Source of the DNA: Chromatocurvus halotolerans
GTDB lineage: Bacteria > Pseudomonadota > Gammaproteobacteria > Pseudomonadales > Halieaceae
Assembly (NCBI RefSeq): GCF_004340525.1
Contig: NZ_SLWX01000006.1
Coordinates: forward strand, 124,001-188,000
Direction: 5' to 3'
DNA length: 64,000 nucleotides
Part shown: positions 31,884 to 41,849 of the stretch, one piece after another
Layout of the letters: each line of letters begins with the position of its first letter
Numbering within the stretch: position 1 is the first letter of the stretch
Position numbers and translations under genes: made by a program
Notes under the pieces: generated by a model
Told to the model about the DNA's origin: nothing
What the model saw: only the letters and a program-made list of their open reading frames with translations
Databases searched by the model: none

Positions 31884-34553
31884 ATGTCTGAACTCGACCT
31901 GCCGCGGGATCTCTTCAGCCGGGCAGCCTTTGAAACCGACGCCGCGGCCGCCGGGCCGGTAAAGGCAGGCAGAAAAGCCCTGCGTCTGGCCAATGAGCAG
32001 CTCAACGAGGCCTTCAGGAGCGGCCACCTCGCCGGTGAACTGATCCACTGGCGTGCGGAAATGACAGACCAGCTGTTATCGGCACTGTGGCAGCGCTTCA
32101 CCCCGGATCGCCCGGGTCTCGCCCTCATCGCCGTGGGGGGCTACGGACGCGGCGAGCTGCACCCGCACTCTGACATTGACCTTCTGATACTGCAGTCGGA
32201 TCGCGAGAGCGGAGGTCCGGAAGGGGTTGAGCAGTTCATCACTCTGCTCTGGGACCTCGGGCTGAGCATCGGCCACAGCGTGCGCACGCTGGAAGAATGT
32301 GTGCGGCGCGCCGCCGGCGACGTCACCATACTGACCAACCTGCTCGAAGCGCGCCTGCTGGCGGGTGACGCCGGCCTCCTGGCGCAGCTGCGCGAACGCA
32401 CGTCCACGCATCATATGTGGCCGGCGCGCGAATTCCTGCAGGCCAAGCTGGCGGAGCAGGAGGCGCGCCACAACAAGTTCGCGGACACGGAATACAATCT
32501 CGAACCCAACGTGAAAAGCTCGCCGGGCGGCCTGCGCGACCTGCAGCTGATCGGCTGGCTGGCGCGGCGACATTTCGGCTGGAGCACGGCGGAAGAATTC
32601 ACCAGCAGCGGTTTCCTGACCAAGGAGGAATCGAGCATTCTGCTGCGCGGCCAGGAGTTCATGTGGCGGGTGCGCTACGCCCTGCACATGCTGACGGGAC
32701 GCGAAGAGGATCGTCTGCTGTTCGACCACCAGCGTGAGCTGGCGCGGATGTGGGGCTTCACCGACGGTGAACGCCTCGCCGTGGAGCAGTTCATGCAGGT
32801 GTATTACCGCTGGGCACTGGCGCTGGCGCAGCTGAACGAGCTGCTGATCCAGAACTTCGACCAGGCCATCCTGCGCACCGACGCCGAGGACGAGGTCACG
32901 ATCCTCAATGACAGTTTCGAGATCCGCAACGGCTATATTGCCGCACGCTCGCCGGATCTGTTCCGGAGCCGGCCGGGCGCGCTGCTGGAGGTTTTTCTTC
33001 AGGCGGGCAACAACCCGCACATCCAGGGCATCAGTGCGCCGACCATCCGCCTCATTCGCGAGCACCGGCACCTGATCGACGAAGACTTCAGGGCCGATCC
33101 CTCGAACCGCGGACTGTTCCTGCAGCTATTCTGCGCACAGCACCGCATGACGCGGCAGCTGCGCCGCATGGCGCGCTACGGCATTCTGGGCATGTACCTG
33201 CCCGAGTTCGGGCGGGTGGTCGGGCAGATGCAGCATGATCTGTTCCATGCCTATACGGTAGACGCGCACACGCTGCAGGTGATCGAGAACATGCGGCGCT
33301 TTCTGCGTGAGGACAGCGATGAGCGGTTTCCGGTTACCAGCCGCGTCGCCAGGCGTCTGCCGAAGAAAGAACTGCTTTACATCGCGGGCCTTTATCACGA
33401 CATCGGCAAGGGCCGCGGCGGCGACCACTCGGAACTCGGTGCGGTGGACGCCGAGCGCTTCTGTCTTGACCACGGCCTCAGCCGACGCGACACCAATCTG
33501 GTGACCTGGCTGGTGCGCAACCACCTGGTCATGTCAGCCTTCTCCCAGCGCAAGGACATCTCGGACCCGGATGTGATTCAGGATTTTGCCCGCCACGTCA
33601 CCAGCCAGAACCGGCTGGATTACCTGCTGGTGCTCACGGTCGCGGACATCAACGGCACCAACCCGACGCTGTGGAATGCCTGGCGCGCCAGCCTGCTGCG
33701 TCAACTGTATGCCGAAACACGACGGGCACTGCGCCGCGGCCTGGAAAACCCGGTCGACAAGCAGGACTGGATCAACGAAACGCGCCAGGCGGCGATCGAC
33801 ATTCTGGAATATCGGGGCTTTACGGTCGAGGAGCTGGATGCGCTGTGGCGCGAGCGCGGCGAGGATTATTTCCTGCGCGAGCGGGCCGAGGACATCGCCT
33901 GGCATACGGAGGCCATCGCGGGACACCACGACCGGCGGCAGCCACTGGTTCTGGTGCGCAACAGCCTGGAGTCCAACGTTGCCAACACTACCCAGATCTT
34001 CATCTACGCGCGCAATGACAACCGGTCCTTCCCGCGGGTCTGCGCCGAGCTTGAGCAGCTAGAGCTCAGCGTGCACGACGCACGGGTTTACAACGCCAAT
34101 GACGGCATGAGCCTGGACACGTTCTTCGTACTGGACTCGGACGGCACACCGCTGGAAGACCAGGGGGAACGCCAGGAGCACATTGCCGAACACCTGACAC
34201 ATGCGCTTTCTGACGAGGCGCGTGGCGCCGCCATCGTGCAGCGCCGCACACCCCGCCAGGTGCGCTCCTTCAGCCTGCCCACGGAAACCCTCATGACCAC
34301 CGACACCAACAAGGGTGTCACCGTTCTCGAAGTCAGGTCGCCCGACCGGCCCGGCCTGCTGGCGCGCATCGGCGAGGTTTTCGTGCGCTTCAACGTCGTG
34401 CTGCAGGCCGCCAAGATCCAGACGCTCGGCGAGCGCGTCGAGGACGTTTTCTTCATTACCGACAGCGCGCACAGACCGCTGGAAGACCGCGAGCTGTGCG
34501 AGGCGATACAGGCGGCGATTCGCCGCGAACTGGATGGACAGAAAACCGCATGA
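31884..34553 (+). CDS. glnD: Bifunctional PII uridylyltransferase/uridylyl-removing enzyme
   Basis: The primary glutamine sensor that adds UMP to PII proteins under nitrogen limitation and removes it when glutamine is plentiful. 889 residues, four domains: nucleotidyltransferase with GGYGRGELHPHSDIDLLIL (about 79-97), a linker helical domain, an HD hydrolase with LYHDIGKGRGGDHSELG (about 510-526), and two C-terminal ACT domains beginning near FIYARNDNRSF and TVLEVRSPDRPGLLARI. Glutamine binds the ACT domains. Its TGA overlaps the dapC ATG by 4 bases. Confidence 0.97.
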   Translation: MSELDLPRDLFSRAAFETDAAAAGPVKAGRKALRLANEQLNEAFRSGHLAGELIHWRAEMTDQLLSALWQRFTPDRPGLALIAVGGYGRGELHPHSDIDLLILQSDRESGGPEGVEQFITLLWDLGLSIGHSVRTLEECVRRAAGDVTILTNLLEARLLAGDAGLLAQLRERTSTHHMWPAREFLQAKLAEQEARHNKFADTEYNLEPNVKSSPGGLRDLQLIGWLARRHFGWSTAEEFTSSGFLTKEESSILLRGQEFMWRVRYALHMLTGREEDRLLFDHQRELARMWGFTDGERLAVEQFMQVYYRWALALAQLNELLIQNFDQAILRTDAEDEVTILNDSFEIRNGYIAARSPDLFRSRPGALLEVFLQAGNNPHIQGISAPTIRLIREHRHLIDEDFRADPSNRGLFLQLFCAQHRMTRQLRRMARYGILGMYLPEFGRVVGQMQHDLFHAYTVDAHTLQVIENMRRFLREDSDERFPVTSRVARRLPKKELLYIAGLYHDIGKGRGGDHSELGAVDAERFCLDHGLSRRDTNLVTWLVRNHLVMSAFSQRKDISDPDVIQDFARHVTSQNRLDYLLVLTVADINGTNPTLWNAWRASLLRQLYAETRRALRRGLENPVDKQDWINETRQAAIDILEYRGFTVEELDALWRERGEDYFLRERAEDIAWHTEAIAGHHDRRQPLVLVRNSLESNVANTTQIFIYARNDNRSFPRVCAELEQLELSVHDARVYNANDGMSLDTFFVLDSDGTPLEDQGERQEHIAEHLTHALSDEARGAAIVQRRTPRQVRSFSLPTETLMTTDTNKGVTVLEVRSPDRPGLLARIGEVFVRFNVVLQAAKIQTLGERVEDVFFITDSAHRPLEDRELCEAIQAAIRRELDGQKTA

Positions 34554-35740
34554 ATACCGATCTCGACCGACTGCACCCCTACCCCTTCGAGCGCCTCGCG
34601 GCACTCATCGCCGACATAGAGCCACCCCGGTCGCTCGACCCGGTTGTCCTGACCATTGGCGAACCCCGTCACGACGCCCCCACCGCGGTCATCGAGGCCC
34701 TGCACAACAGCCTGCATCTGCTGGACCGCTATCCCGCCACCCGCGGCACGGCAGACCTGCGGAATGCCATCGCCGACTGGCTGCAGCAACGCTACGGCAT
34801 TGCCCGCCCAGACCCCGGGCGCCAGGTTCTGCCGGTCAGCGGCACCCGCGAAGCGCTGTTCGCCATTGCCCAGACCTGTGTTTCCAGGGTGCCGGGGGCG
34901 CTGGTGCTGAGCCCGAATCCGTTCTACCAGATCTATGAGGGCGCGACGCTGCTCGCCGGCGCCGAGCCGGTCTTCCTGAACTGCCACGCCGACAACGGAT
35001 TTCTGCCAGATCCCGATAGTATCGACGCCGAGACCTGGAGGCACTGTCAGCTCCTCTATCTCTGCACGCCGGGCAATCCGAGTGGCGCCGTAATGCCCCA
35101 GTCACTGCTGTGCCGGTTCATCGACAAGGCGCTGGAGCACGACGTGATCCTGGTCAGCGACGAATGCTATTCCGAGATCTATAGCGATGAGGATGCCCCG
35201 CCCCCTGGCCTGCTGCAGGCCTGCATCGAGGCAGGCAACGCGACGTTCCGCAACTGCCTCAGTTTTCACAGCCTGTCCAAGCGTTCCAACCTGCCCGGGC
35301 TACGCTCCGGCTTTGTCGCGGGAGACGCGGATCTGCTCGATGCATTCACGCGCTACCGCAACTACCACGGCTGTGCCATGCCACTGCACCACCAGGCCGC
35401 CAGTGCCGTTGCGTGGCGGGATGAAACCCACGTGGCAGCCAACCGGGCACTTTATCGGGAGAAGTTTGCCCGCGTGGCATCGCTGCTTGCACCGGCGCTG
35501 CCGGTGCAGGTGCCAGAGGCCGGCTTCTACCTGTGGCCGCGAACGCCGATCCCGGATACCGACTTCACACAGCGGCTCTACGCCGAGGAAAACGTCCTCG
35601 TGCTGCCCGGACGCTATCTGGCGCGGGATGCCGGCGGCATGAACCCCGGCGAGAACCACGTGCGGCTGGCGCTGGTGGCCGGGCTTGCCGACTGCGAGGA
35701 GGCCGCCAGACGGATCGTGCGCTTCCTTGGGCGGCTGTAA
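34550..35740 (+). CDS. dapC: Succinyldiaminopimelate aminotransferase
   Basis: A 396-residue class I/II PLP aminotransferase. The PLP lysine is in FHSLSKRSNLPGLRSGF (about 245-261), the cofactor-binding Asp and Tyr in VILVSDECYSEIY, and TPGNPSGAVM is the usual substrate loop. Sequence and context (glnD before, dapD and dapE after) match the pseudomonad DapC, which makes N-succinyl-2,6-diaminopimelate precursor from its keto form in lysine and peptidoglycan synthesis. The start overlaps the glnD stop (ATGA). Confidence 0.92.
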   Translation: MNTDLDRLHPYPFERLAALIADIEPPRSLDPVVLTIGEPRHDAPTAVIEALHNSLHLLDRYPATRGTADLRNAIADWLQQRYGIARPDPGRQVLPVSGTREALFAIAQTCVSRVPGALVLSPNPFYQIYEGATLLAGAEPVFLNCHADNGFLPDPDSIDAETWRHCQLLYLCTPGNPSGAVMPQSLLCRFIDKALEHDVILVSDECYSEIYSDEDAPPPGLLQACIEAGNATFRNCLSFHSLSKRSNLPGLRSGFVAGDADLLDAFTRYRNYHGCAMPLHHQAASAVAWRDETHVAANRALYREKFARVASLLAPALPVQVPEAGFYLWPRTPIPDTDFTQRLYAEENVLVLPGRYLARDAGGMNPGENHVRLALVAGLADCEEAARRIVRFLGRL

Positions 35741-36396
35741 TGCTGCCCAAGGCACAGCGGGTTGCCTTCATCGATACACGCCTGCAGGCGCTTTACCCCG
35801 ACCCGCCGATCCCCCTGGATCATCGCGACCCCTATACCTTGCTGATTGCCGTGCTGCTCAGCGCCCAGTGCACCGATGAGCGCGTCAATCAGATCACGCC
35901 GGCACTGTTTGCGGCAGCCGACAACCCGGTCGACATGCTGGCGCTGGGTACCGAGGCTATCCGCGGCATTATCCGTCCCTGCGGGTTGTCGCCGCAGAAG
36001 GCGCGCGCCATCACCGGTCTCAGCCAGATTCTGCTGGACGAGCACGACGGCGAGGTGCCGGCGGACATCGAGGCCCTCGAGCGCCTGCCCGGCGTCGGCC
36101 ACAAGACCGCCAGCGTGGTGATGGCCCAGTCCTTCGGGGTACCCGCCTTTCCGGTGGACACGCACATACACCGCCTGGCGCAGCGCTGGGGCCTGAGCTC
36201 GGGCAAAAGCGTGGCGCAGACGGAAAGAGACCTGAAGCGGCTCTTCCCCCGCGCGCGCTGGAACTCACTTCACCTCCAGTTCATCTTCTACGGTCGCGAG
36301 TTCTGCACAGCGCGCGGCTGCGACGGTCGCGTCTGTGATATCTGCCGCACCTGCTATCCGGCGCGACGACACCCGAAAAAAACCCGCAAGGCATGA
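35740..36396 (+). CDS. nth: Endonuclease III-family DNA glycosylase, unusual Cys cluster
   Basis: Removes oxidised pyrimidines in base excision repair. 218 residues. The helix-hairpin-helix LPGVGHKTASVV contains the lyase Lys122, and FPVDTHIHR holds the catalytic Asp140, at the spacing seen in E. coli Nth. The C-terminal iron-sulfur loop is atypical: CTARGCDGRVCDICRTC has five Cys spaced x4, x4, x2, x2 instead of C-x6-C-x2-C-x5-C. ATG 35740 overlaps the dapC stop by one base (TAATG), so nth is embedded in the dap operon. Confidence 0.92.
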   Translation: MLPKAQRVAFIDTRLQALYPDPPIPLDHRDPYTLLIAVLLSAQCTDERVNQITPALFAAADNPVDMLALGTEAIRGIIRPCGLSPQKARAITGLSQILLDEHDGEVPADIEALERLPGVGHKTASVVMAQSFGVPAFPVDTHIHRLAQRWGLSSGKSVAQTERDLKRLFPRARWNSLHLQFIFYGREFCTARGCDGRVCDICRTCYPARRHPKKTRKA

Positions 36397-36485
36397 CCCA
36401 GCAGATCAATGCCCGTATCGCGGGCACCGTAGCATCTTTGCTATCCTTGCCGGCTTTTACAGGCTGACGCGGCCCGGAGACTATC

Positions 36486-36842
36486 GTGATCACGCTATAC
36501 GGCATCAAATCCTGCGACACGGTGCGCAAGGCGCGGCGCTGGCTGGACCAGCACGACATCGACTACCAGTACCACGACCTGCGCGAGGACGGCCTGTCAG
36601 AACCCAGCGCCAGCGCATGGCTGACGGCCCTCGGCCAGCGGGAACTGCTGAACCGCCGCAGCACCACCTGGAAAACACTGCCGGCAGAACTGCGAGACAG
36701 CATGGATGATGACCGGGCGCTGACGGCAGTGCTTGAACACCCGACGCTGGTCAAGCGGCCGGTGCTCGATACCGGCAGCGAGATTCACGTCGGCTTCAGC
36801 CCGGAACGCTACGCAACGCTCTTCAAACGGCACACACTCTGA
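36486..36842 (+). CDS. yffB: ArsC/Spx-family thiol protein, YffB-like
   Basis: A 118-residue thioredoxin-fold protein of the arsenate-reductase-like family. MITLYGIKSCDTVRKARRWL has the single active Cys10; the Arg in LVKRPVL and the C-terminal GFSPERYATLF are conserved. E. coli yffB is also next to dapE; its physiological substrate is unclear (a glutathione-dependent reductase role has been suggested). A gap of 89 bases separates it from nth, and dapD follows 34 bases later. Confidence 0.88.
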   Translation: MITLYGIKSCDTVRKARRWLDQHDIDYQYHDLREDGLSEPSASAWLTALGQRELLNRRSTTWKTLPAELRDSMDDDRALTAVLEHPTLVKRPVLDTGSEIHVGFSPERYATLFKRHTL

Positions 36843-36876
36843 AAACACCTCCCACTGACATGGACGACTCGACACA

Positions 36877-37896
36877 ATGACGGCAACCGCATTTGCTTTC
36901 GGAATCGGCGTCGGTACGCTGGACAGCGCCGGCAACTGGCTTGAGGTGTTCTTTCCCCAGCCAGGGCTCGCGGTGGATGCCAGTCTCGCCACAGCGGTGC
37001 GGCCTTTCAGCAGTGCGACCCCGCTGACTCGGACAGCGGCGCAGGGTCTGGTGGCGGCTCTCGAAGAGGCAGGTTTTGCCGAACTCGCACAGCTTGCGAG
37101 GCGCCTTGGCGATGCCCCGCAGCCCATTGCCTGTGTCCTGCTGGAGAAGGATGTTGCGCCCACCAGCGTGCCCGAGGCCTACCTCAAGCTGCACCTCATC
37201 TCCCATCGCCAGGTAAGGCCCCACGGCACCAACCTTGAGGGCCTGTTTGGCCTGCTGCCAAACGTGGCATGGACCAGTGAGGGGGCCATCGCACTGGAAG
37301 AACTCGCCGAGCGCCAGCTGGCGGCCCGCCTGCGCGGCGTGCCGCTGGAAGTCAGCTGCGTCGACAAGTTCCCGAAAATGACCAATTACGTGGTGCCCAG
37401 GGGGGTGCGGATCGCACACACCGCGCGCGTACGACTCGGCGCCTATCTCGGCGAGGGCACGACGGTGATGCACGAGGGCTTTGTCAACTTCAACGCCGGC
37501 ACCCAAGGGCCCGGCATGATCGAGGGGCGCATTTCCGCCGGGGTCTTTATCGGCGCGCAGTCAGATCTCGGTGGTGGCTGCTCCACGATGGGCACGCTGT
37601 CCGGGGGCGGCAACATCATCATATCGGTCGGCGAACGCTGCCTGATCGGGGCCAACGCCGGCATCGGTATCCCCCTGGGTGATCGCTGCACAGTCGAGGC
37701 CGGACTGTTTATCACCGCCGGCACCAAGGTCGCCGTGCTGGACAATGAAGGCAACAGCGTAGATACGGTCAAGGCGCGCGAACTCGCGGGCCGACCGGAC
37801 CTCCTGTTCCGGCGCAACTCGACCAGCGGCCGCGTGGAATGCCAGACGAACCAGGCAGCGGTCGAACTCAACGACATGCTGCACAGCCACAACTGA
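36877..37896 (+). CDS. dapD: Tetrahydrodipicolinate N-succinyltransferase, Pseudomonas-type
   Basis: Adds succinyl from succinyl-CoA to tetrahydrodipicolinate in lysine/DAP synthesis. At 339 residues it is the longer type found in pseudomonads and actinobacteria, not the 274-residue E. coli form. An N-terminal alpha/beta domain (1-170) is followed by a left-handed beta helix with [32 protein letters not shown] and [20 protein letters not shown], then a C-terminal extension. It stands in a dap cluster with dapE 10 bases downstream. Confidence 0.96.
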   Translation: MTATAFAFGIGVGTLDSAGNWLEVFFPQPGLAVDASLATAVRPFSSATPLTRTAAQGLVAALEEAGFAELAQLARRLGDAPQPIACVLLEKDVAPTSVPEAYLKLHLISHRQVRPHGTNLEGLFGLLPNVAWTSEGAIALEELAERQLAARLRGVPLEVSCVDKFPKMTNYVVPRGVRIAHTARVRLGAYLGEGTTVMHEGFVNFNAGTQGPGMIEGRISAGVFIGAQSDLGGGCSTMGTLSGGGNIIISVGERCLIGANAGIGIPLGDRCTVEAGLFITAGTKVAVLDNEGNSVDTVKARELAGRPDLLFRRNSTSGRVECQTNQAAVELNDMLHSHN

Positions 37897-37906
37897 CGGA
37901 CTCCCC

Positions 37907-39052
37907 ATGGCGCAGACCTCCCATCACCCCACCCTGGCGCTGTGCCGCGACCTGATACGGCGACCCTCGGTAACGCCGCTCGACGCCGGCTGCCAGGACA
38001 TCATGATCAGTCGCCTGGAGGCGGCCGGCTTTACCTGCCAGCGCCTGCCTTTCGGGGATACCCTGAATTTCTGGGCAGAGCGCGGCAGTGGCGGACCGTT
38101 GATGGTATTCGCCGGCCACACCGACGTGGTTCCCGCGGGCCCGGAGGCCGCCTGGCGCACGCCACCCTTTGAGCCCACGGACATCGACGGTGTGCTGTAC
38201 GGTCGCGGTGCCGCCGACATGAAGGGCAGCCTTGCCGCCATGGTGGTCGCCTGCGAGGAGTTTGTCAGCGCACACCCCGACCACCGCGGGCGCATCGGCT
38301 TCCTGATCACGTCCGATGAGGAGGGCCCGGCCACCGATGGCACGGTCAGAGTGATGCAGTGGCTGCGTGAGTCGGGCCGGCAGATCGACTGGGCGCTTGT
38401 CGGCGAGCCCTCCAGCAGCACGGCGCTGGGAGATACGGTAAAGAACGGGCGCCGTGGCTCGCTGGGGGCCACCCTGGTGGTGCGCGGCAGGCAGGGCCAC
38501 GTTGCCTATCCACAGCTGGCAGACAACCCCGTGCACCGCGCACTGCCGGCACTCGCCGCGTTGACGGCAGAGCACTGGGATAACGGCAACGCCCATTTCC
38601 CCGCAACATCGCTGCAGATATCCAACGTGGAAGCGGGCACCGGCGCCACCAACGTCATTCCCGGTGAACTGCGCGTTCTGTTCAACTTCCGCTTCTCGAC
38701 GGAGACGACGGCTGACAATCTGCGGCGACGCACGGAAGACCTGCTGGACCGGCATGGACTCGACTACCACATCGAATGGAACCTGAGCGGCGAGCCCTTC
38801 CTCACCGCCGAGGGGACACTGGTCGATGCGACGGTCGCCGCGATACGCGAGGTCACCGGTCGTACGGCAAGGCTGTCAACCGCCGGCGGCACGTCAGACG
38901 GACGCTTTATTGCACCCAGCGGCGCGCAGATTGTCGAGCTAGGCCCGGTCAACGCCAGCATCCACCAGGTGAACGAACAGGTTCGCAGCGAGGATCTGGT
39001 AACGCTGACGGCAATCTACGCTGCCCTGCTGCGGCGGCTGCTAGCGAAATAG
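37907..39052 (+). CDS. dapE: Succinyl-diaminopimelate desuccinylase
   Basis: A 381-residue M20 metallopeptidase that hydrolyses N-succinyl-L,L-DAP. Zinc ligands: His in [11 protein letters not shown], bridging Asp in [11 protein letters not shown], Glu in [12 protein letters not shown] (with the catalytic Glu beside it) and His near the C-terminus in [18 protein letters not shown] is the typical substrate-binding region. Its end overlaps the convergent SDR gene by 12 bases. Confidence 0.97.
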   Translation: MAQTSHHPTLALCRDLIRRPSVTPLDAGCQDIMISRLEAAGFTCQRLPFGDTLNFWAERGSGGPLMVFAGHTDVVPAGPEAAWRTPPFEPTDIDGVLYGRGAADMKGSLAAMVVACEEFVSAHPDHRGRIGFLITSDEEGPATDGTVRVMQWLRESGRQIDWALVGEPSSSTALGDTVKNGRRGSLGATLVVRGRQGHVAYPQLADNPVHRALPALAALTAEHWDNGNAHFPATSLQISNVEAGTGATNVIPGELRVLFNFRFSTETTADNLRRRTEDLLDRHGLDYHIEWNLSGEPFLTAEGTLVDATVAAIREVTGRTARLSTAGGTSDGRFIAPSGAQIVELGPVNASIHQVNEQVRSEDLVTLTAIYAALLRRLLAK

Positions 39053-39799
39053 CGCCAGCTCCCTGTCCAGCGCATCGACTACCATCGCGCGGTTCATGAC
39101 ACCGGGCACCAGCAGCACATTGCCGCTGTCCAGTCCGGCAAGACTCTCTCTCACAACCTCATCCACCGGCATCCACAGGTCCTGCGGCGTGCGCGACTTG
39201 TCAAAACCGTGCATGGACGGCGAATCGTGGATCTCGGTGTGCGTGAATCCCGGGCACAGGCTCTGCACGCGGATCCCGAAGCGTTCCACCTCACTCTGCA
39301 GCGATACGGAAAAACTGTTGAGAAACGCCTTGCTGGCCGCGTACACCGCACTGCCGGGCATCGGCAGGAAGCCGCCGACGGACGCCACGTTGATAATGTC
39401 GCCCCCACCGGCGTCACGCATGGCCGGCAGCGCCGCGCGGGTCAGCAGCAGTACCGCGTCCTGATGCAGCCGCAGCATCGCCAGATCCCTGTCGATATCG
39501 TCGTCAATGAAAGGTCCGAAGCTGCCGAAGCCGGCATTGTTCACCAGCATGCCGAGAGGCCCCTGCTGGCGGATGCACTCGACGGCGCGTCCCTGACCTT
39601 CCAGCGTGGCAAGGTCTGCCTGCAGCGGAACAATGTCAGCATGTGCAGACGCGAGCTCCGCAGCGAGGGCGTCGAGTCGGTCAGCGCGCCGGGCGACCGC
39701 GATGATGCGAGCGCAGCGCGGCGCCAGCTGGCGCACGTACTCCTCCCCAAGGCCTGAGGATGCGCCGGTAACCAGCACTGTGGCATTTTCAGGATTCAT
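39041..39799 (-). CDS. Short-chain dehydrogenase/reductase
   Basis: A 252-residue classical SDR. The cofactor loop [15 protein letters not shown] is at 10-24, NNAG at the end of strand 4, and the active-site YAASK (Tyr and Lys, about 152-156) follows [14 protein letters not shown]. ADxRxD-type residues [12 protein letters not shown] suggest NADP(H). Substrate is not predictable. Start ATG 39799 is inside the last codons of rsmJ (11-base overlap), and the stop overlaps dapE convergently. Confidence 0.9.
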   Translation of the reverse strand: MNPENATVLVTGASSGLGEEYVRQLAPRCARIIAVARRADRLDALAAELASAHADIVPLQADLATLEGQGRAVECIRQQGPLGMLVNNAGFGSFGPFIDDDIDRDLAMLRLHQDAVLLLTRAALPAMRDAGGGDIINVASVGGFLPMPGSAVYAASKAFLNSFSVSLQSEVERFGIRVQSLCPGFTHTEIHDSPSMHGFDKSRTPQDLWMPVDEVVRESLAGLDSGNVLLVPGVMNRAMVVDALDRELALFR

Positions 39800-40640
39800 G
39801 AACTGCGACTCCATCCAGTTGGTAGACATCAAAACGTACGGAACGCCCGGAAAGCCCATGTGACGGGCGAATCCCGCACAGCTGCGGCGCCTTCAGCGGC
39901 CGCTTCACGACCACACGCCGGACCGTCTGGCGCAGCGCCCAGCGCAGCAGGGACTCCGCCGCGCTATCAGGGTGCTCGGGCAGAAGGCGCTGCAGCAGGG
40001 CCATGCCCTTGCCCGCCGCCGAGCGCCGGCCCGGGGGAAACATCGGATCCAGGTAGAGAACATCCTCGGCCTGCAGCTCTCCCGCCGGCAGCAGCCGGCT
40101 GTCACCGCTGTGCACCGACAATCTGCCAACCACGTCCGAGCGCCAGTCGTGCTGCACATGCGTGAGATGGTCGACGGAGAGAGCAAGCAGCGTGGCAAGC
40201 ATGGGGTGCTGCTCACACAGCAGAACCCGGGCACCCAGATCTGCCAGCACAAAGGCGTCGGCGGCAAAGCCCCCCGTCGCGTCTATCACGCGACCCCCGG
40301 GGCACCTGTGCACCCCCACGGCGCGCCCCAGAAGTTCATTCTGTCCACCGCGGCGCCGATAGGCCATGGCCGGATCGTAAAAACCACAGCGCACGGGACC
40401 CGGCGCGCGACTGCCCGTCACCTGCAGAAAGGGGCCAGTCTCGTCCTGCGACAGGTAGACGTCACAGCGCGTCTCCTGGCGCGCGCTCAGGGCGGACTCC
40501 AGCAGGGGGAGGCCCAGTGTCTCGGCCAGCCGGGGCCAGTCTGCCGCGTCGCGTTCAGGCCCGGAAGCAGGCCGCATCAGGGCCATGCGACAGGCGCCGG
40601 CAACAGCGCCGCCCCCGCCTTCCCGGACCTGGGCCGTCAC
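39789..40640 (-). CDS. rsmJ: 16S rRNA (guanine-1516-N2)-methyltransferase
   Basis: A 283-residue SAM-dependent methyltransferase of the YhiQ family, modifying G1516 of 16S rRNA. Cofactor-binding VIDATGGFAADAFVLADLGA and catalytic YLDPMFPPGRRSAAGKGM align with E. coli RsmJ motifs; RVVVKRPLKAPQL and SVRFDVYQL close the fold. GTG 40640 overlaps the upstream stop (GTGA); Met at 40586 is an alternative start giving a length nearer the E. coli protein. Confidence 0.9.
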   Translation of the reverse strand: MTAQVREGGGGAVAGACRMALMRPASGPERDAADWPRLAETLGLPLLESALSARQETRCDVYLSQDETGPFLQVTGSRAPGPVRCGFYDPAMAYRRRGGQNELLGRAVGVHRCPGGRVIDATGGFAADAFVLADLGARVLLCEQHPMLATLLALSVDHLTHVQHDWRSDVVGRLSVHSGDSRLLPAGELQAEDVLYLDPMFPPGRRSAAGKGMALLQRLLPEHPDSAAESLLRWALRQTVRRVVVKRPLKAPQLCGIRPSHGLSGRSVRFDVYQLDGVAVHES

Positions 40641-41797
40641 TTCTGCGCCCTGAGCTGCTCCGGTGAGTGGCCGAGGCGCATCTGCACATCACCGATGGTC
40701 GCGGCGATTTCAAGATTGTAGGCAAGATGGGAGAAGCCGTGCTTGTCGGTCAGCGCCAGCTCCAGCGGTGAGGTGTGCCGGGGCGCCAGGGGGCGCGAAG
40801 CCGTCAGCCAGCAGGCAACTTCATCGATCGCGCTGCCCATCATCCTGATGCCCCGGATACGCTCCAGACCGGCGTCACTCGACGCAACGAAGGCCGGGGT
40901 GACCCGGGCGTTCGGGTCCACCACTTCCCCCGAGATGGTCAGCTCTGCAGCGAAATTCCCGAGCAGAATCTGACCGGGCTCCGCCTTTTCGATCATGCGC
41001 GCCAGATCAATGGTCACATCGCCGACGATGTAGCTGAATACCGTGGGGTTCACGCCCTCGGCCTGGTATAGCTCATAGTGGCTGCCAATATGAAACGCCG
41101 CACGAATCAGGGGAACCGTCTTGCCGCGGGAAGCCCGCGACGCCAGCGCGTTGTCGAGCATAATGAGAATCAGGAAGTAGAACAGCAGGCTGTCGGAATC
41201 CGCCTCCCGATCCCGGTTCCAGACGTAGTAGCCATCGCCGGTGGTGGTTCGTGCAAAGTTGATCTCCATCCCACGCGCGGCCAGCTTGTTGTACACCGAG
41301 TTCATGGAGTAGGACAGGCTGTTGAGCTGGCTCGCCTGTTCGAACGGCGTACGCAGAGAAAAATCGGAAATATCGAAAAGCAACACGGCACGACTGTCGA
41401 CATAGCCCAGCCCGTAGCGCCGGATGATCTGCTCGACCGCCGCCACCACAGCCGGTTGATCGTCGAGGGGATGGTCCAGCTTGATAAAAGTGGGTGAGGC
41501 GCCCAGGCGTACGGCGACGGCAAACAGTTCATCGCGGGTTTTGCGCCGCTTGCCGGAAATCAGGCGGCGGATATAGCGCTCATTGTCGCGGTGTTGCTCA
41601 GTATCGTCCTTGCGCGGTGCGCAGTAGTTGCCGAGAAAATAGTGCGGGACGAAGATCACCAGCAGCCCGCGGGCATCCAGCGACCAGCAAAGCACAATGT
41701 TCTGCCCGAGGCGCCACTGACGACGCAGGGTGCGCTCGAGGTTCTGCAGATTTCCCCGCTGGATGATACTGACCGCTTCCACTTCAGCGTTACCCAT
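40637..41797 (-). CDS. Class III nucleotide cyclase-like protein, divergent
   Basis: A 386-residue protein I cannot assign to a named gene. Residues 1-135 match nothing I recognise. From about 138 it resembles a class III adenylate/guanylate cyclase domain: AVLLFDISDF supplies the first metal Asp, RTTTGDGYYVW the second, and YIVGDVTIDLARMIEKAEPG the G-D...R segment before QILLG. The catalytic Asn of that segment is not conserved while the Arg is. It may be a sensory pseudo-cyclase or a cyclase with altered chemistry. It lies between an MBL hydrolase and rsmJ, where pseudomonads commonly have purC downstream of the hydrolase gene. Confidence 0.62.
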   Translation of the reverse strand: MGNAEVEAVSIIQRGNLQNLERTLRRQWRLGQNIVLCWSLDARGLLVIFVPHYFLGNYCAPRKDDTEQHRDNERYIRRLISGKRRKTRDELFAVAVRLGASPTFIKLDHPLDDQPAVVAAVEQIIRRYGLGYVDSRAVLLFDISDFSLRTPFEQASQLNSLSYSMNSVYNKLAARGMEINFARTTTGDGYYVWNRDREADSDSLLFYFLILIMLDNALASRASRGKTVPLIRAAFHIGSHYELYQAEGVNPTVFSYIVGDVTIDLARMIEKAEPGQILLGNFAAELTISGEVVDPNARVTPAFVASSDAGLERIRGIRMMGSAIDEVACWLTASRPLAPRHTSPLELALTDKHGFSHLAYNLEIAATIGDVQMRLGHSPEQLRAQK

Positions 41798-41849
41798 TTA
41801 CAGGACCGCCATGCCCGGCGAGGTCGCCGGTACCTTCACGATCAGCATA

